DNA of 64,000 nt from Lycocorax pyrrhopterus obiensis. Lineage: Eukaryota; Chordata; Aves; Passeriformes; Paradisaeidae. Each line of letters starts with the position of its first letter. The first letter of the stretch is position 1. Below are positions 1-13,700 of the stretch, one piece after another. The DNA lies in contig JACSVZ010000002.1 in assembly GCA_014706295.1 (NCBI GenBank), positions 50,928,717 to 50,992,716 on the forward strand, read 5' to 3'. Below the pieces are notes generated by a model. The model searched no databases, was not told the origin of the DNA, and worked only from the letters and a program-made list of their open reading frames with translations. Both the position numbers and the translations under genes were made by a program.

Positions 1-2299
1 AGAAATACAATAAATTAAGATTTAATATCTAGATATTATTATTTCTCTAATACTTCAGAACAAAAAATAAAGAGCAATGGAAAGTGAACTTTCTCTTCCA
101 GTCTATCAGATGCCACACCAAACTTGCCAAAAAATACAATCACATTTTCAAAATACTATTAGTGGTACTCACAATTAACCTATTCTAATAACTTAAAAGA
201 CTGTGATTTTTTCCTTAAAAATGGAAAGACTCTTAAAAGTCTTAGCTGTTTATTTGTGCACAGTGATTTTCATCTTAATACTTTAAATATACAATGTGAT
301 TCTTCAAGTTATATGAAAAGTGAACAGCTGTTGTCTCTTATTTACGGAGTGTTCTATAGTAGTGTTAAATGGCAACAGGGTCAAGCTAAAATTGCCACTA
401 AGCCTAAAAAACTTGGAAAACATAATTCTAATGCTCTTGATGATGTATAAAGCATAATACTTAATGTTTTATTGTGCATTTAAAAAATGGCATGGGAATT
501 ATCCGAAAAGGGAGAAAATTCAAGATTGCTAGATGTGTATTTCTTTTACTGAGGAATACTACTGTATATACTATCAACAGAGAGTTACACTGTGACTGTG
601 CCACTTGATGCATTCAAAGACCTATTTTTCTAGACAAATGCTGAAGCATACCTTTAACTATGCAGTGAGAAGAAATTTTGTATTATTTAGGCTTTGACAA
701 AATTCCACCTGCCTACAGTTACTGCACAAATACCAAGTTCATGTATGTCTGATAAACAAAAAAGTAGATGCAATTAGAAATAAAGCCATTATGTGGAAAC
801 ACCACTCTTCGTCTTTCCGTTTCATATATAGATGTAGAGCTAAAACTTGAAGTGTGACTGTTTGGGATAGAATAAATGCAATATAGCCCACAGAATGACT
901 TTTGGTTATTCATGAGGGCTTGTGGGGCCAGTATGAAGGTAATTTGACAGCCCTCAAGTAGATGGCCTGGATTTATTTGATTTACATTGAGCTAAAAAAA
1001 TAAGGGTCCAGATATCTTCCAAAAAAGTCAAGGTTTATCCTAAATTTATGTTGTCTTTCACTGGTCTTCTTCCTCTTTTCTTTTACACTTGTCTGTTTGG
1101 GGGAAAGATGGATGCAAGTTCTTTCCTTCAAACCAGAAAGTGTTACTGGATACATGGGTTCACTGTCTCATTTAGAGCCCTTAAGTGCTATTAACAGGAT
1201 GCCATGGATGTAGATTCCTTTCACTTGTCTCTTTGTGCAGTGCAGTCTCTGTGAAAAATACCTATTTAGTGACAGCAGAAAATTAGGGACCTTACTGGTG
1301 TTATTTGATAACAAACACAATTTAAGAAATGTGCAGCTCTTTTCCTTTGCCCCTGTAATGGCTTTAATTCTACGTTTTTAGATGTTTATTTCAAGAATGG
1401 GGTTTAAATCTCGATACTTTACAAACTGTAAGAATCAACACCACCAGGACTACAGAAGTGGAAATGAACTATGTCAATCATCTTTTCTACCAAAGAAAAT
1501 CTATCCTGTAACTACAATTCCAGGCTCCTGATTTTAGTGCATGATATTCTAGCAGAGCCCATGTTAGTCTGATTCTCTGGTGAGCCACTTCCTTTCATAC
1601 TAAGGGACTCTAGCAGTTTTGGTCCTCATAGCACTGTCAAACATATAAAAGCTAAACCTTCACAACATGTTACAGATCAGAAGAGAGAAATCAGCTACCA
1701 AAATCTGCTTGAAGTTTTGAAGCTACTCAAAGAGATCTTTATAGTGAGTCACCAGCCTTGCAAAGATAGGTCACATTTAAATTATGCACTAATGCATTAT
1801 TTATATTGGAGAGATTGTAACTCAGAAATCACTGTTATAAACAAGAGAAAGGTCTGTGCAAGAGCAGTGAAATTATACTGCAATTTGCTCAGCTACAAAG
1901 ATAAATTATTTCTAAGCAATATATATTATAAATAGGAGTGCTATACAAATAAGCTGTCCCTGAATTATAGTGGAACAGGACAAAATGCTACCAATTTCTG
2001 TGCAAAACTGAATGTGGTTTACAAGATAATGACAGTCCTCACAGACAGAACACATGGGCTACAAACAATAATCAAAATCAGAAGCTCAAGTTGCCAAAAA
2101 TTGATTCCTAGAATTCTGAAGGAAGAGTCATAAAATCATAAAAAAATGTTAGGTTTTTCATGTTTAAATTAAAAAATCTGTGATGTAGGAAAAGTAAGTT
2201 TGTCAGACAAGAAAAGGAGAAAGAATACTAGTGCATATGTGATCATGAAAAAAACAGACATAGAGAATTCTGCTCTAAAAGAACTTTCTTATCCCACCT
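1..2299. other. Non-coding, AT-rich; probable intron
   Basis: No reading frame here has recognisable protein similarity, codon bias or paired splice sites. The longest frames (64-72 codons) are the size expected by chance in AT-rich DNA. Near 2127-2160 a short A-rich stretch vaguely resembles the tail motif found at the 3' end of CR1 elements, but it is too decayed to call. The intron assignment is inferred from the exon at 33.9 kb and the absence of any other gene. Confidence 0.6.
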
Positions 2300-3700
2300 G
2301 ATGCAAGCTTTCTTTTCTCCAGTCTGAACAGTCCCAGCTCTCTCAGAATCTCCTCACAGGAGAGATGTTCCAGTCCCTTAATGACATGAGTGGCTTTTTC
2401 TGGACTCTCTCCGATATGTCCATGTCTCTTGTACTGGGAACTAAAAATGGACACAGCACTGCAGGTGTGGCCTCGCTAAGGTTGAATAGAGGAGCAGGAT
2501 CACCTTCCTCATCCTTCTGGCAATGCTTTTTCTAATGCACTGGCTTACTTGGCCACAAGTGTACATTGCTGATTCATAGTCAGCACCAGGGCCTTTTCTG
2601 CCAAGCTGCTTTCCAGCTGCTCAGCCTCCAGCTTGTACTGGTGCATAGGGTAATTTACCCCAGGTTCAAGACTTTTCATCTTTGTTGAACTTCATGAGGA
2701 TCCTGTTAGCTCCTTTCTCCAGCCTTCTCGTGTTCCTCCTGATACAGAACACTCTGATATGTCAGCCACTCTTCCCAGTCATGTATCATCTGCAAAGTTG
2801 CTCAGGGTACACTTTGTTCCAGCACCCAGGTCATTAAGGAAAATATTTTACAGTATTGGCTTCATTATTGTTACCTGGGGTATCAATCAAGTCGCACTAG
2901 ACACTTGCCTTCAACTGGACTTTGTGCCACCGATGACAACCAACTGAGCCCAGCCCTTCAACTGGTTTTCAACCAGCCCCACTATCCACTTACTAAATGA
3001 ACTTTTTCAGCTGCTCTGTGAGGATGACAGGGGAGACAGTGTCAAATGCTTTACTGAAGGCAAGGTAAAGAACATCCAATGTCCCCACCCCCTTGTCCAC
3101 CAAGCCAATCACCTTATTGTAGGAGGCTTTAGATTGATTGTGCATGAATTATGTTCATAAATCTGTGCTGACTACCCCCAATAAACCTTGTGTTCTTCCT
3201 GTGCTTAGAAATGGTTCGTTCCCAGGCACTAAGATGAGGCTCACCAGCCTGTATTCCCATGGATCTTTTTTCTTGTTTTTCTTGAAGATAGGAGGGGAAT
3301 TTGCTCTCTCCCAGACTTCTGGAACATCTCCCAGTTGCCACAACTTTTCAAAGGTGATTGATGCTGGCCTTGCAAAAGGTATCAGCCCATTCCCTCAGCA
3401 TTTGTGGGTACAAACCTGTCAGGCTCCATGGACTTATGTATGTCTATCTTGTTGGAAGTGTTTCCTAAACCTGGTCTTCCTCCACAAAGAGTAAGTCTTA
3501 CATGTTCCAGGTGCCTGGTCTGAGGGGCCTCAGACTCTTGAAGCCCAGTTTTACTGGCCAAGCCTAAGGCAAAAAAGGTGTTCAGTACCTCAGCCTGTTC
3601 CATGTTACTTGTCCCTCATTTTCCTTCCGCCTTCAGCAGTAGGCCTACATTTTCCCTAGTCTTCCTTTTGCTGCTTAGGTACTTTATTGCCTTTGCTGTT
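2300..3700 (-). mobile_element. CR1 LINE fragment, decayed, with reverse-transcriptase remnants
   Basis: Read on the minus strand this is a non-LTR retrotransposon of the CR1 family, the dominant LINE of birds. Minus-strand frames at 3129-3343 keep a broken version of the reverse-transcriptase region, including a block reading PPIFKKNKKKDPWEYR followed by VSLI, which matches the CR1 pattern of a Pro-Ile-(Phe/Tyr)-Lys-Lys-Gly-Lys-Lys block followed by an Asn-Tyr-Arg-Pro-Val-Ser-Leu block. The rest of ORF2 and part of the 3' UTR are recognisable at nucleotide level down to about 2300. Frameshifts and stops break the frame repeatedly, so it is dead. The usual last few hundred bases with the short terminal repeats are missing or unrecognisable at the low-coordinate end, and the 5' part (endonuclease, ORF1) is absent. 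Boundaries are approximate. It lies in the same orientation as the host gene. Confidence 0.88.
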
Positions 3701-6700
3701 TATTTCCACAAATAAATCTACATATGATTTTTAAAACTTACTAAGACCGGTAGTTATTTTCCTCATAGATTGGAAAAGAAGTTTTTTCTTTACTTTTAAG
3801 TCCTGGGACACACTCAGGTGAGGGTCTTCCATGCTAACAAAATTTGTGATCCTTTCGCAATGTGTGGGCCTCATGTGAGCCAGGATTCCTGCTAGATTAG
3901 AAGTATGGTACAGTCATAAAAGGTTAGTATTTGTGAATTGTGGAGTTACCCAACAGTGAAACATGAGGTCACATGGTTTGCACCAAGGCTCTCAGTGGGA
4001 TTTAATTGAAAGAAAACGATGTAGCATGTGCTGTCAAGTTTTGACTGCATAGTAAAGCCCAGGATTGATGATTAATTTTACCTGCAAAGAAGACTACAGA
4101 TAAAGAAACTAAAAGCACAAAAAATGCTCCAGACAACTGAAATGCACGTGGCGAAATAAGAATGATAGGTAAGAGTTACTGAAGTTAGGACACATAGCTT
4201 CATTATGCTATCCTCATGAAAAAATACAGGAAGATCATTAGCAGCCAGCAGGGATAAGTATCTCAGTTTTATTACTCACAAGAAACATTCAAAATATGTG
4301 AACATATGCTTTAAAATGTCAGTGTCTCATTCTGACCTCTTCTTGGGCTGTCATAATTTGTTACTCTTATGTCCTAATGCATTTTAATTTCTGCCATCTT
4401 CTGGAAACTTCTTACAGCACACTTGCAACAGAAAATCTTGAAGTGCAGCTGGTGTCAAAGCATCTCACATCAACTCTCAAATACGCTGTTCTAATGAAAT
4501 TTAGGACTGTAACCTAATTCATAGTTTTATTTCCAACTACAACTATGAACAGGATTAGAAGCCATAGGATGCCCACTGGCCATTCTGGTGCTGCTGCTGC
4601 TGCAGTAGCCTGATCCTGTGGGGCTCTCCAAGAAGGTGTCCTGGGTGCAAGTGCAAACTGAGCATTTAAAAGGTGGAGTCTGCAATAAGATCTGCAACCT
4701 ATACATAGGAACCCGATGTCTTCCAGATGCTGACTGTGCAAACACTTCCTGACTGCCACTGAAAGGGTGAGCTTTCTCTTCTTTTCACTTCCTAGTATAC
4801 AGCATTCGCATATAACCTGATTTTTGTTTCAACAATAGAGTTTTAAATAGAAAAATCTGCAGCTAAAAGGGGAAACCTTCTTGTATAAGCCTAAAAGCCT
4901 AATTCACCTTTGAGAAATTAGTAGATCCAGAATAACTTTTTTTTTTCAATTTTTTTTTTATTTGAAGACACTCTGATAATGGCTTTGATACTTTTTAAAA
5001 CTTTTGCCACCTGCACATGCTCCTCCCTCTTCCTTTACCCTCCTCGGCCTTTTTTTTACACTTAAAGATTTACATCTTGGTACACTACAAATACGGTTAG
5101 CTTTTTCAAAGCAATATATAAATCTATTATATAAATCTAGTTCACCAAGTCATCTCCCAATGTAAGGCAGAGTCTTTTTTTTGTGCATAGCAATAAGAAT
5201 AGCTTCACACACAAAAAAATCAGGTCTCTTCTTTCCTCTCTTCAGTGAAGAAAGAGAGAGCTCACCTGGCTATCCTCTGCTTTGAAGAATAATTGAGACT
5301 TACATTAGAGCACACCACATAGAATATAGTGAACAGAGATAGATGAGTATCCTAAGACCACATCCCATTATGAGCATTTTCAGTTTCCACAGCCCCTTTG
5401 CAACATTTGCTAGGTATAGGATAGGACATTGGAATGGAAGATTGAGAGTTAGCCATAGAACTTGAAAAATGTAAAAATGTACTAGAGGATTCTGCATTAA
5501 GTGCCCATCAGATATAACTGCAGTACCTTTTTATCTTTGCATTAATTTTTAGCCTTTCAAAAGAAGCAAGAAGCCAAATAGGCATCATGTCTATAATTAC
5601 CTTAAGCAAGTGAAATCATGCTAAGTGCTTTACTTAGTGGGGGAAATTAAACTGCCTCCTTAATTTTTCTTTTTCTTTTTTTTTTTAGCTGTAAAACAAA
5701 CCATTATGTGGTGGGGCTCTTTCAGGGACATCTTAAAACTGTACCACATAAAATACCCCATACAGAGGAGTAACCTCAAATAACTTCTCTTCTGGAGGCT
5801 GATTAGTTCAGACAGACTAAGGAAGCAAAAGAAAAACTGAACTAACAAGCCTTGGTACCATCTTGGCAGTGCTGGAGGAAGAGGAGGCAAACAACTAATC
5901 CTCAGATAGACCCAGGTGTGGTGAAAAGCCACCCGTACCTGCAAGCGATTTTCTGCAGGGTGAAACTGGACAGGCAAGCTCTCAGTATACACACATACAC
6001 AATCAGTCCTTCACCTGGCCCCAAGTTTAGGAAGCCAGTTAGCCAGAGGACAATATAGCATAGCTCTTGTGGATGCCCCATTTCTCTCATCATGAAGCAT
6101 TTATCTTTTCCTTTGGTGGAAGGATAATGATTAGATCCCAATGGATTTGGACAGTATTGCAGGAACCAATACCAGGACAACAGATGGCATTACCTCTAGT
6201 TAAATTTAAGGCTCTTTCATTCAAATTTTCAGAGTGCTGCTCGGAAGTTGTTTCCTACCATATATCAGCTAGACCTTGGCCTCTTACCTGAAAATCAACA
6301 GGAAAATTTTGAGGCCAATTTTAATGTAAATAAATATCTTCCATTTTAGAGGACAGGACCATTTCTTCTGCCTAAAAGGTTTTCTCAGTGATGTCTCCTG
6401 TCATCCTCCTATTTAATGAGCAAATGAATAAGGGATAATGCAAAACAATTGCCTTCATATCTTCTCTTATAAATACAGTCCCTGACTCCCCCAGATTTCA
6501 GCACACATACAGAAACTCGGAGATGAAACTTAGTAACAAATAAACAAAAAATTGTCTTCATATAAAAAAAACCTGTGGAAGTGTTTAAAAAAAACCGTGG
6601 AATTCTGTTGGGAATGTAGGAGACCTCCTTATCAGTGAAGTTCACACTCTAGGTGAAATGACTAAACCACTGTTCTCCTGAAGTTTAAATGACATGAGTC

Positions 6701-9700
6701 CTAGCTATAACTGATTTCTCTGATTTTTGCCTGAATGGCCCACTTCTCCTTTAACATTAAACCCCGCAAGCGACTTGCTGTTTCTCTGCAATAGAGCTAA
6801 TTTCAACATGCTGTCAAGTGGATTTGCTTGAAAATTATAAGTAGAATTTGCATAGAATGGAAGAACTTGTTTTGTAAGTGGGAGAAGTTATTCAAGTGCT
6901 GAAAGGCTTCTGAAAAAAGCACAATGACTACACAATAAAGGGCAACAACTCAGTTATTGCCATGGAAAGTTGTCTTGGAAAACTTCCTGTAGGTAACAGC
7001 TCAGCGTTCATAAGCAGACAAAAAAGGCAAGCAGAATGTTAGAATTATTATAGAATGAAGTAAGAATCAAAGATTTTGAAAGCAACATTTGCCACTACAG
7101 ATACGCATTTTCTCTCACGTCTGAATACAGCGTGTATTTCTTCCTATCTCATCTCGAGGAATAAGAGGCTAACACAGTCTTGGAAGAGGACAGCTAAGGA
7201 GCAGTACAACACAAGCTTTTCATGGCGTGGTAAACTGGCACCAGCAAAGGGTAGGCATCGTTCTTGCAGTACAGAGCTAAAATCAATTCACTGCCACCAC
7301 CAGGTAGTAGGGCCAAAACAAAAAGTAGTCCTTCCTCGTGTTTTTCCACTACAGAGATCACTACCTTTGGGTTTCATCTCAAGACAGGGCAGTATAAAGT
7401 AGAAGGGGGTTCAAGACAGAGTGGAAAAACTACAGGCAAGAAAAACAAGAGTGCAGCCTCTCAGCCAAGAATTTCTTAAACTACTGATGTTTGGAAAGTA
7501 GACCAAGAAAATATTATCATGCACTTATCCTGTTCTTGAATGTTTTCCTTAGGCATCTGGTGGATAGCATGAAACTTGAGGACTGATGCAGCTTTCACCT
7601 GATCTTGATAGTGGTATTTTTAGAAAGCTATTACCCGGGAGCAGCAAGAATGGACTGCTCTGTAAGGGAAGAGCTCCTGGGAAGCTGCAGTGAATCAAGG
7701 CAGGCAGGCATGAAACCCTCTGGTAAGTCTCACAATACCAAGCATGGCTGTCTGCTGCTCTGCACCATCAGCCAATCTGGCAATAAGGCAGGTAACAGAT
7801 TGAGCCAGAAGTTGAAATCAGTGGGTCAGGCCTTGAATTAGTGAGGCACATTGCCAGACACAGGCCAAGCTGCACTGTACCTCAAGGATGAGAGGAGAAG
7901 ATAAAAACAAAGAGGTGGAGAAGCCATTGCTTCTCATAGCTCTGCCTTACAATGCTCTGCACAACTCTCTCTGGTACAAGGACAGGCAGCTGCACCAAAA
8001 ACTGACCCTGAGCCCAGGCAGCCAAACCACTAAGGGCAGTGAGAGGTGAGAGGCTGCGCTCGACCCTGATGTTTGTACAGGGCTTTGCTTGCTCCACCAA
8101 TGCATTGACTGTGCTATGTAAGCTTTCTGATGCACTTCAAGCATAGGAAAAAAACCACTCTTTTTTAAGGGTTAAACTCCATTTACCTAAGAATTAGACT
8201 TAACCTCCTTGTATTCCGTGCACACATTTCTGCTCCACTCTCATTATAACACTGGTTTCAGTAGAAGTTTTCACTTCATTTAAAAAGAGCACACTGTGAT
8301 AGTGGCTGATGTGTTTCCTTTTATCTCTTGTAGCCTATTATTACAACCTTCCATTCTGTTGGTTGGCGTAACCTTTGAAACTCCTTTCAGAAAATTGCCA
8401 GAATTCAGTGTAACAAAATTCAGGTCACAATATATGACATTTTTCATTGGTCAAACATGCAATTAATTGCTAGTTCAATTCAAGAACAACAAACACAGGT
8501 TGCTGGTTACTTTTTATCCCTGTCTGAGGGATATATTTTGTTCTAATTACATCTTAAACTGTTAGAAGCAGATCTGTTACTGAGATGATGGCTGCCTCAG
8601 CAAATCTTTTACTGTGCAATTACATTCATTGTGGCATTCAGATTCAAAACATAGAAAAGCATTCTCACACCCAGATTTCATTATTATCTCTTTCTGTCTA
8701 TCATTATTAGCAATTGTCCTCTTCAAAGAAAGCCATAGAACTAGAGTTTGAGACATGGATGGTTCATTAAATACTTACATTTATTAGAAATTTCCTAGAG
8801 TTTTTATGGTGCTCTTAACAGAGCAGCCATCTTAGCCGAAACTTGTGAAAATTGCTTCATTCTTTATATGTTCTACACCCCAATCTGGCATTTGGCACAT
8901 TTTTTAACAAGTACAGTGAGGGTTTTCCTTTGGAAACAGAGCAATCTGTGTATTGTTTGTACCTTCACTTCACTTCTCTTCACACTGATTTGACTTTTCT
9001 CATGAAAGAACACCTAATAAAACCCTGTACATTCTTCTCACCACAGGAACGTGAAACAAGGACGAGCAGGAACCAGACACAACTTCCTGAAGGTGTTGAT
9101 ACAGCTTCAACAAGCTACAGTTGATGGAGGAGACAGCTTAGTCACAAGAACTACAGGGGTGAAGGGAATAAAAAAAACACCACAAGTTCTTTATGTTGGA
9201 AAAAGCTACCAAGTCAAAGAGGTTGAAAATAAACTTCAAACTCTTCATATTTGATAGAGAAAGAGCTAAAGGCCTGGAAGAAAATAGTGTCAATACAATA
9301 TGCTACGTCCTTCAGCCTGTAGCATTTGCTGCCTCTTACACAATCTTCACTTGCCCCATCTTCAAGGAAGAGTATAAGACAAGGGCAATTTAGGCCAGCG
9401 GTCTCTGAATTGCCTTCTTAGCTACATTGTTTTACAGAAACTATTGTAAGAGTCCATGGAAACTAGCTGGCAGGTCCTGTTACCTAAAAGAAATTATCGG
9501 ATTTGGTGTGAAAACACATCTCACTGGACCAGATTGGAAATAGATTAGAATGGAAATGTGGAGAGGGAATTGCAGGAAACTTTTGGGGAAAAAATGTTAT
9601 AGTGAATGACTTGAGAAAGGAAAATACACTCTATTACTATAAACCACCTGTCTGAAAAATGATGAAAGAGGTCAATTGTTTATAAGAAATTCGTGTTTTC

Positions 9701-10638
9701 TCCTCTCATCTAAAGCAGTTTCAGAAATTTTAGACACTGAAAATAACTATATTTTAGTGAGTAGCAATCTGCTCAGGATTAGCGGGGATAAAAACAACTT
9801 CTGCATTTAAAATTTTAACATTTTAAAACTTTTAGATGTGATCAAAGGCCTTTTATGTGGACAATATATACTAGCCCGAGGGTGGATCACAAAAAGAATA
9901 GCTATCATTTAAATCAGATTTAGAAATAAAAAATGGGAAGTTGTGTACATCACAAGATGAGATAGATTTTACCACTTCATTAATTTGAATGAAATAGAGT
10001 GTATATATCATATATTTCTCATCTATGAACACAGATTAGGCTGGATATAACAGGAGAGATTGTACAGTACAGATTTGACACATGTAACTTTTAAATCATA
10101 GAGGAGGAATGGCTAGAGGATTACATACCTTTATTTCAGTAAATCTGAAGATGATGACATCTGGATATTTTATCGTCAACATTACAAATGTCATCCACAG
10201 GTTACCAACAGTAACTCAAACATAAAAGCATGATGCAGTTATTGCCTAAAAGCACCAAGACCATTATAAAGACAGATGTTGGGCTGAGAGACATTTAATT
10301 AGATTAGCTGGCTACATTACTGAGTGAGTTACTATCTCTGCTTGCTTTGACTAACAAATTGCCTCAGAATGTTGTTAACCACCCATTCTTTTGCAGGTTG
10401 CCTTTAGCAAATGCTGCATTCATTTGTAATCACCAGTGCACACACTGTTTAACTTCCAAAGAACTAGAATCTGGCCTTTAAATAGGATTGGTGGTAGCAA
10501 TTGTGAAAACAGTATGGAAAGATATCTCAGAAAAATCTGGCTGTAATTCCATTTCAAGCAAAAATTAGAGAAAGTGGTGCTTTGTTCACAATAAATTTTT
10601 GTACAAAGGCTACTTTTGACAACTATCTTCAGGAAAGA
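3701..10638. other. Non-coding, probable intron; nothing recognised
   Basis: About 7 kb of AT-rich sequence with only short chance frames (up to about 110 codons, none with recognisable similarity). Short T runs occur near 4940-4960 and 5677-5688, and a five-unit CTG run lies near 4590-4604. The frames at 5660-5992 and 7076-7402 have no family signature and no splice context that I can support. Confidence 0.55.
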
Positions 10639-10735
10639 CAGAATCACAGAATCACAAAATCAGTTAGATTGGAAAACATGTCTGAGATTATCTAAGTGCT
10701 TCTGACAACCAACACTTTTATGATGGAAAGATACC
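10639..10735 (-). mobile_element. CR1 LINE 3' end, severely 5'-truncated
   Basis: The plus strand begins with tandem copies of the motif AGAATCAC, the reverse complement of the octamer repeat that ends CR1 elements. It then runs into the conserved stretch in which CR1 tails carry a GATT/GGTTGGAAAA-like block and a decayed 'GATTATCTAAGTGC' block. The element is therefore on the minus strand with its 3' end at 10639 and only about 100 bp surviving, typical of CR1 5' truncation. The inner boundary is approximate. Confidence 0.78.
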
Positions 10736-13700
10736 TTCAGCCACTATTCCATTCTATTCTACTGTTCCATTAGAATGAAAGCTTACTGTGTACACATGAA
10801 AACTTCAGCAGACAAAGTTGCAAGAATTTTTGAAAATGCTATCTTGACCCTTGAAGACTATTCTAAATAACATAATTTGTGATAGTTATCTTAATCTTTT
10901 ATGACTCTTTTTTTTTTTTCAAAGAGGAAACACATCCAAAGTGAAACAATATAGCCAAAAAACACTACTTAGGATCAAAGAGCTCTGCTCTCCTACAGCA
11001 CTTCCTCAGGTTTCAGCAAGCCTTTTCATCCCCATGTCAGGAAAGCAGATAAGGTTAATGGATGATGTATTTTCATAAGCATGTTTCTCAGCTTGGTTAT
11101 TCTGCCCTTTGAAATATGAAGCAGACTCCCTGAAGTCATATAAATAATAGTTTACCTGAGACCTTTAAAAGGGTGGTTGATGCCCTTGCCTTTGGCTGTA
11201 TTTTCTTTACTGTGTCAGATAGGAACAAGAAGAATTGCTCTGTGAACAGGTGATTAAAACAAAACAAAACAAATCAGAAAAGGAAAGGAAAAAAGTGTCT
11301 GCCACCCTCTGCCCAAGCTTTTTCCATGAATACAAATGAAACTGATAGAAACTGCAAGTGACAGGCAAGGATGATAAACCATTAAAGTAAAGCACCACAA
11401 AGAGTTTGTACAAAATAATGCAGTTATCAACACAAAACTTTCGTAAATTTTCTAAAGAAGCCATACACTGTTCTTTCAGATGAAATCAAGATTGGTTTTT
11501 AATTTTCCTCTTGACATTTGCCAAGTGTTAAGTACTACCAAAAATTATTGTTATTCAACCTTGTTTTGAACTTCAGGCAGGGTAGTTCAGCTTTTATTTG
11601 TATCACGAAGGCGTAACCCTCATTTTGATTTTTGAACTTTAATTCTTGCTTTTCCTGTTATTGATGCTAGTTTTACTAGCGTCTTTCTCTTGGGGAAGAT
11701 TTTAAAGCTTTTCTTAGTATTACAATTCAGTAACTTAGTTCTGCCAACCAGCTTTTCAGGTATGGGTATCAATAGATTTTTTTTTCCAGATTCTCAAGTC
11801 AGCAGAAATCAGATGAACAGAAAGTAGTAAAAATATAGCAGAGAATGAAGTCTACTTTAAAAATACATACTGACTCATCTTTCATGAATTACAGCCATCC
11901 TGCTTGCCTATTTCCTACCCTCACTGTCTGCTATCAAATCAATGAAAGGCCCCAGCAATAAGATCTTCAAAAAATACAGGTTTCCACCCATGGCACACAG
12001 TCTCAGACACTTCTAGCGAGACAAGAAAGATTTTCTCCTCGTTTATGCTTGAATTATACTGCTGACCTGAAAGGCATTAGCTGAGGGTATTCCACAGGAT
12101 GTCAGAACGTGTTCCAGCCCTGTTTTTATACCCACTGCAGATGCCCAGATGCCAGCAAGGGGGTCTGTTGGCTCTGCAGTGTCCATGAGGAGAGGAAAGG
12201 CCAAGGCTGCCCCAGCTCCAGTGGCCCCAGTGCAGGACTCAGCCATGGGCAGGCACCCTGGGGAAAGTGCATCTAAGAAAGGACAGAACATTGCTTGTCA
12301 GCGAGGAGTGAGGGAGTTGGAGTCAAAGGGAAGGGTTTCTAGGTTTTTTGTAACTGTTTCTCACCATCGAACTCTATTTTAATTGAGAAAAAATTTGATT
12401 TACATTTCCTTCAAATATAACTGAGGATCTGGCTCCAAATATTTTGGATCGTAACTGAACACTAATCTAGTTTTATTGACAAGGCAAAAAGTAAATACCT
12501 TTATCTAACTATAGAAAAAGAAGACAGTTCTGAACTCTGAAATCTGATGCCATTTACATCACACTACTCCCCAAATTCCTTGGGCAACAAAAGTGATGAA
12601 TCACATAGGAGTATCTCCCTGCTAGTACCACCTGTAACAAGTAGAGAGAAAATGACAAATATATTAAGGAACATATATATTATCTATATCTACACCACGC
12701 TATCTATAAGCTACAAATACATTAATTTTGTAGGTTAAATTGAAAACTCATCACTTATCCAGTAACTAGATGTGAGTTTTCAATCATGTTTCATAAAATT
12801 TAGAACAATTTGCTATTGTGCAAAGACCATGACATTCTACAATTCATACGAATTAATGGAAGATGGGAGTAATTATACAGAGACCATATAAAAACTATGA
12901 TGAGTTCTTTGGGAATCTCAAAATCAACAACAGTAATTTGGTTGAACGTGGAAATATGTAACAGAAGGAACACCTTTTCACGGTAACCAACAAAACAGAA
13001 TCTGGATATGTGCCAGTCTAGTAACAGAGAAATTCATTTGCCTAAAGGAAGTGTTTTCTTAAGGTAAAAGTCTGAACTGAACATTATTACATGCTTATTG
13101 TGGCTTTATTGCTTACTGTGGAAAAGTAGTAATTCATACCAGGAAACACAGGAAAGACAACTTCTGTAAATTATGGCAATTTTGTTTAAATCTTTTGTGG
13201 CATTCATGAGAACACATGACCAATAAAGACACTGCCAAACCTTTTGGGAAAAAAGGTCTGCTGGATTTCAGGAATGTTTTCCACATTCCTAAGCCTCTGT
13301 TTTCCAACTGAAAGGTCCAACACAGACATGGAGATCACTATCTTCAGATCTATCTAGGATAGATCACTATCCTCATTGCAGAGATAACTACAAAGTGGTG
13401 ATGGAGAGTGTTGCCTATACAAAAAAAAAAGTCCATAAAGACCTTCATCTCTCAAGCAAAAGTTGCCCAGTTCCACCAGCTCTGCTTGCAGGACAGGCTG
13501 GAGATTAAATCCAGCAGTGAATGGAGCCTGGGCAAGGAGATGGGAGCATAGCTGAATGCTTTAACTAGGAGATACCAAAGTGCTGACATGGTCTTGGACT
13601 GCCCAGCACTGTAGCCAGCTGAAAGGTCTCCTTCAGAAGACTTCACTGCTTCCCTACTGAATCGAACTGGGTCTCTGTGCCCTGTTCTCCCCTCCAGCAT

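Noticed and set aside
3138..3494. 118-codon plus-strand frame
   Set aside because: Antisense shadow of the CR1 reverse-transcriptase region, which reads on the minus strand.
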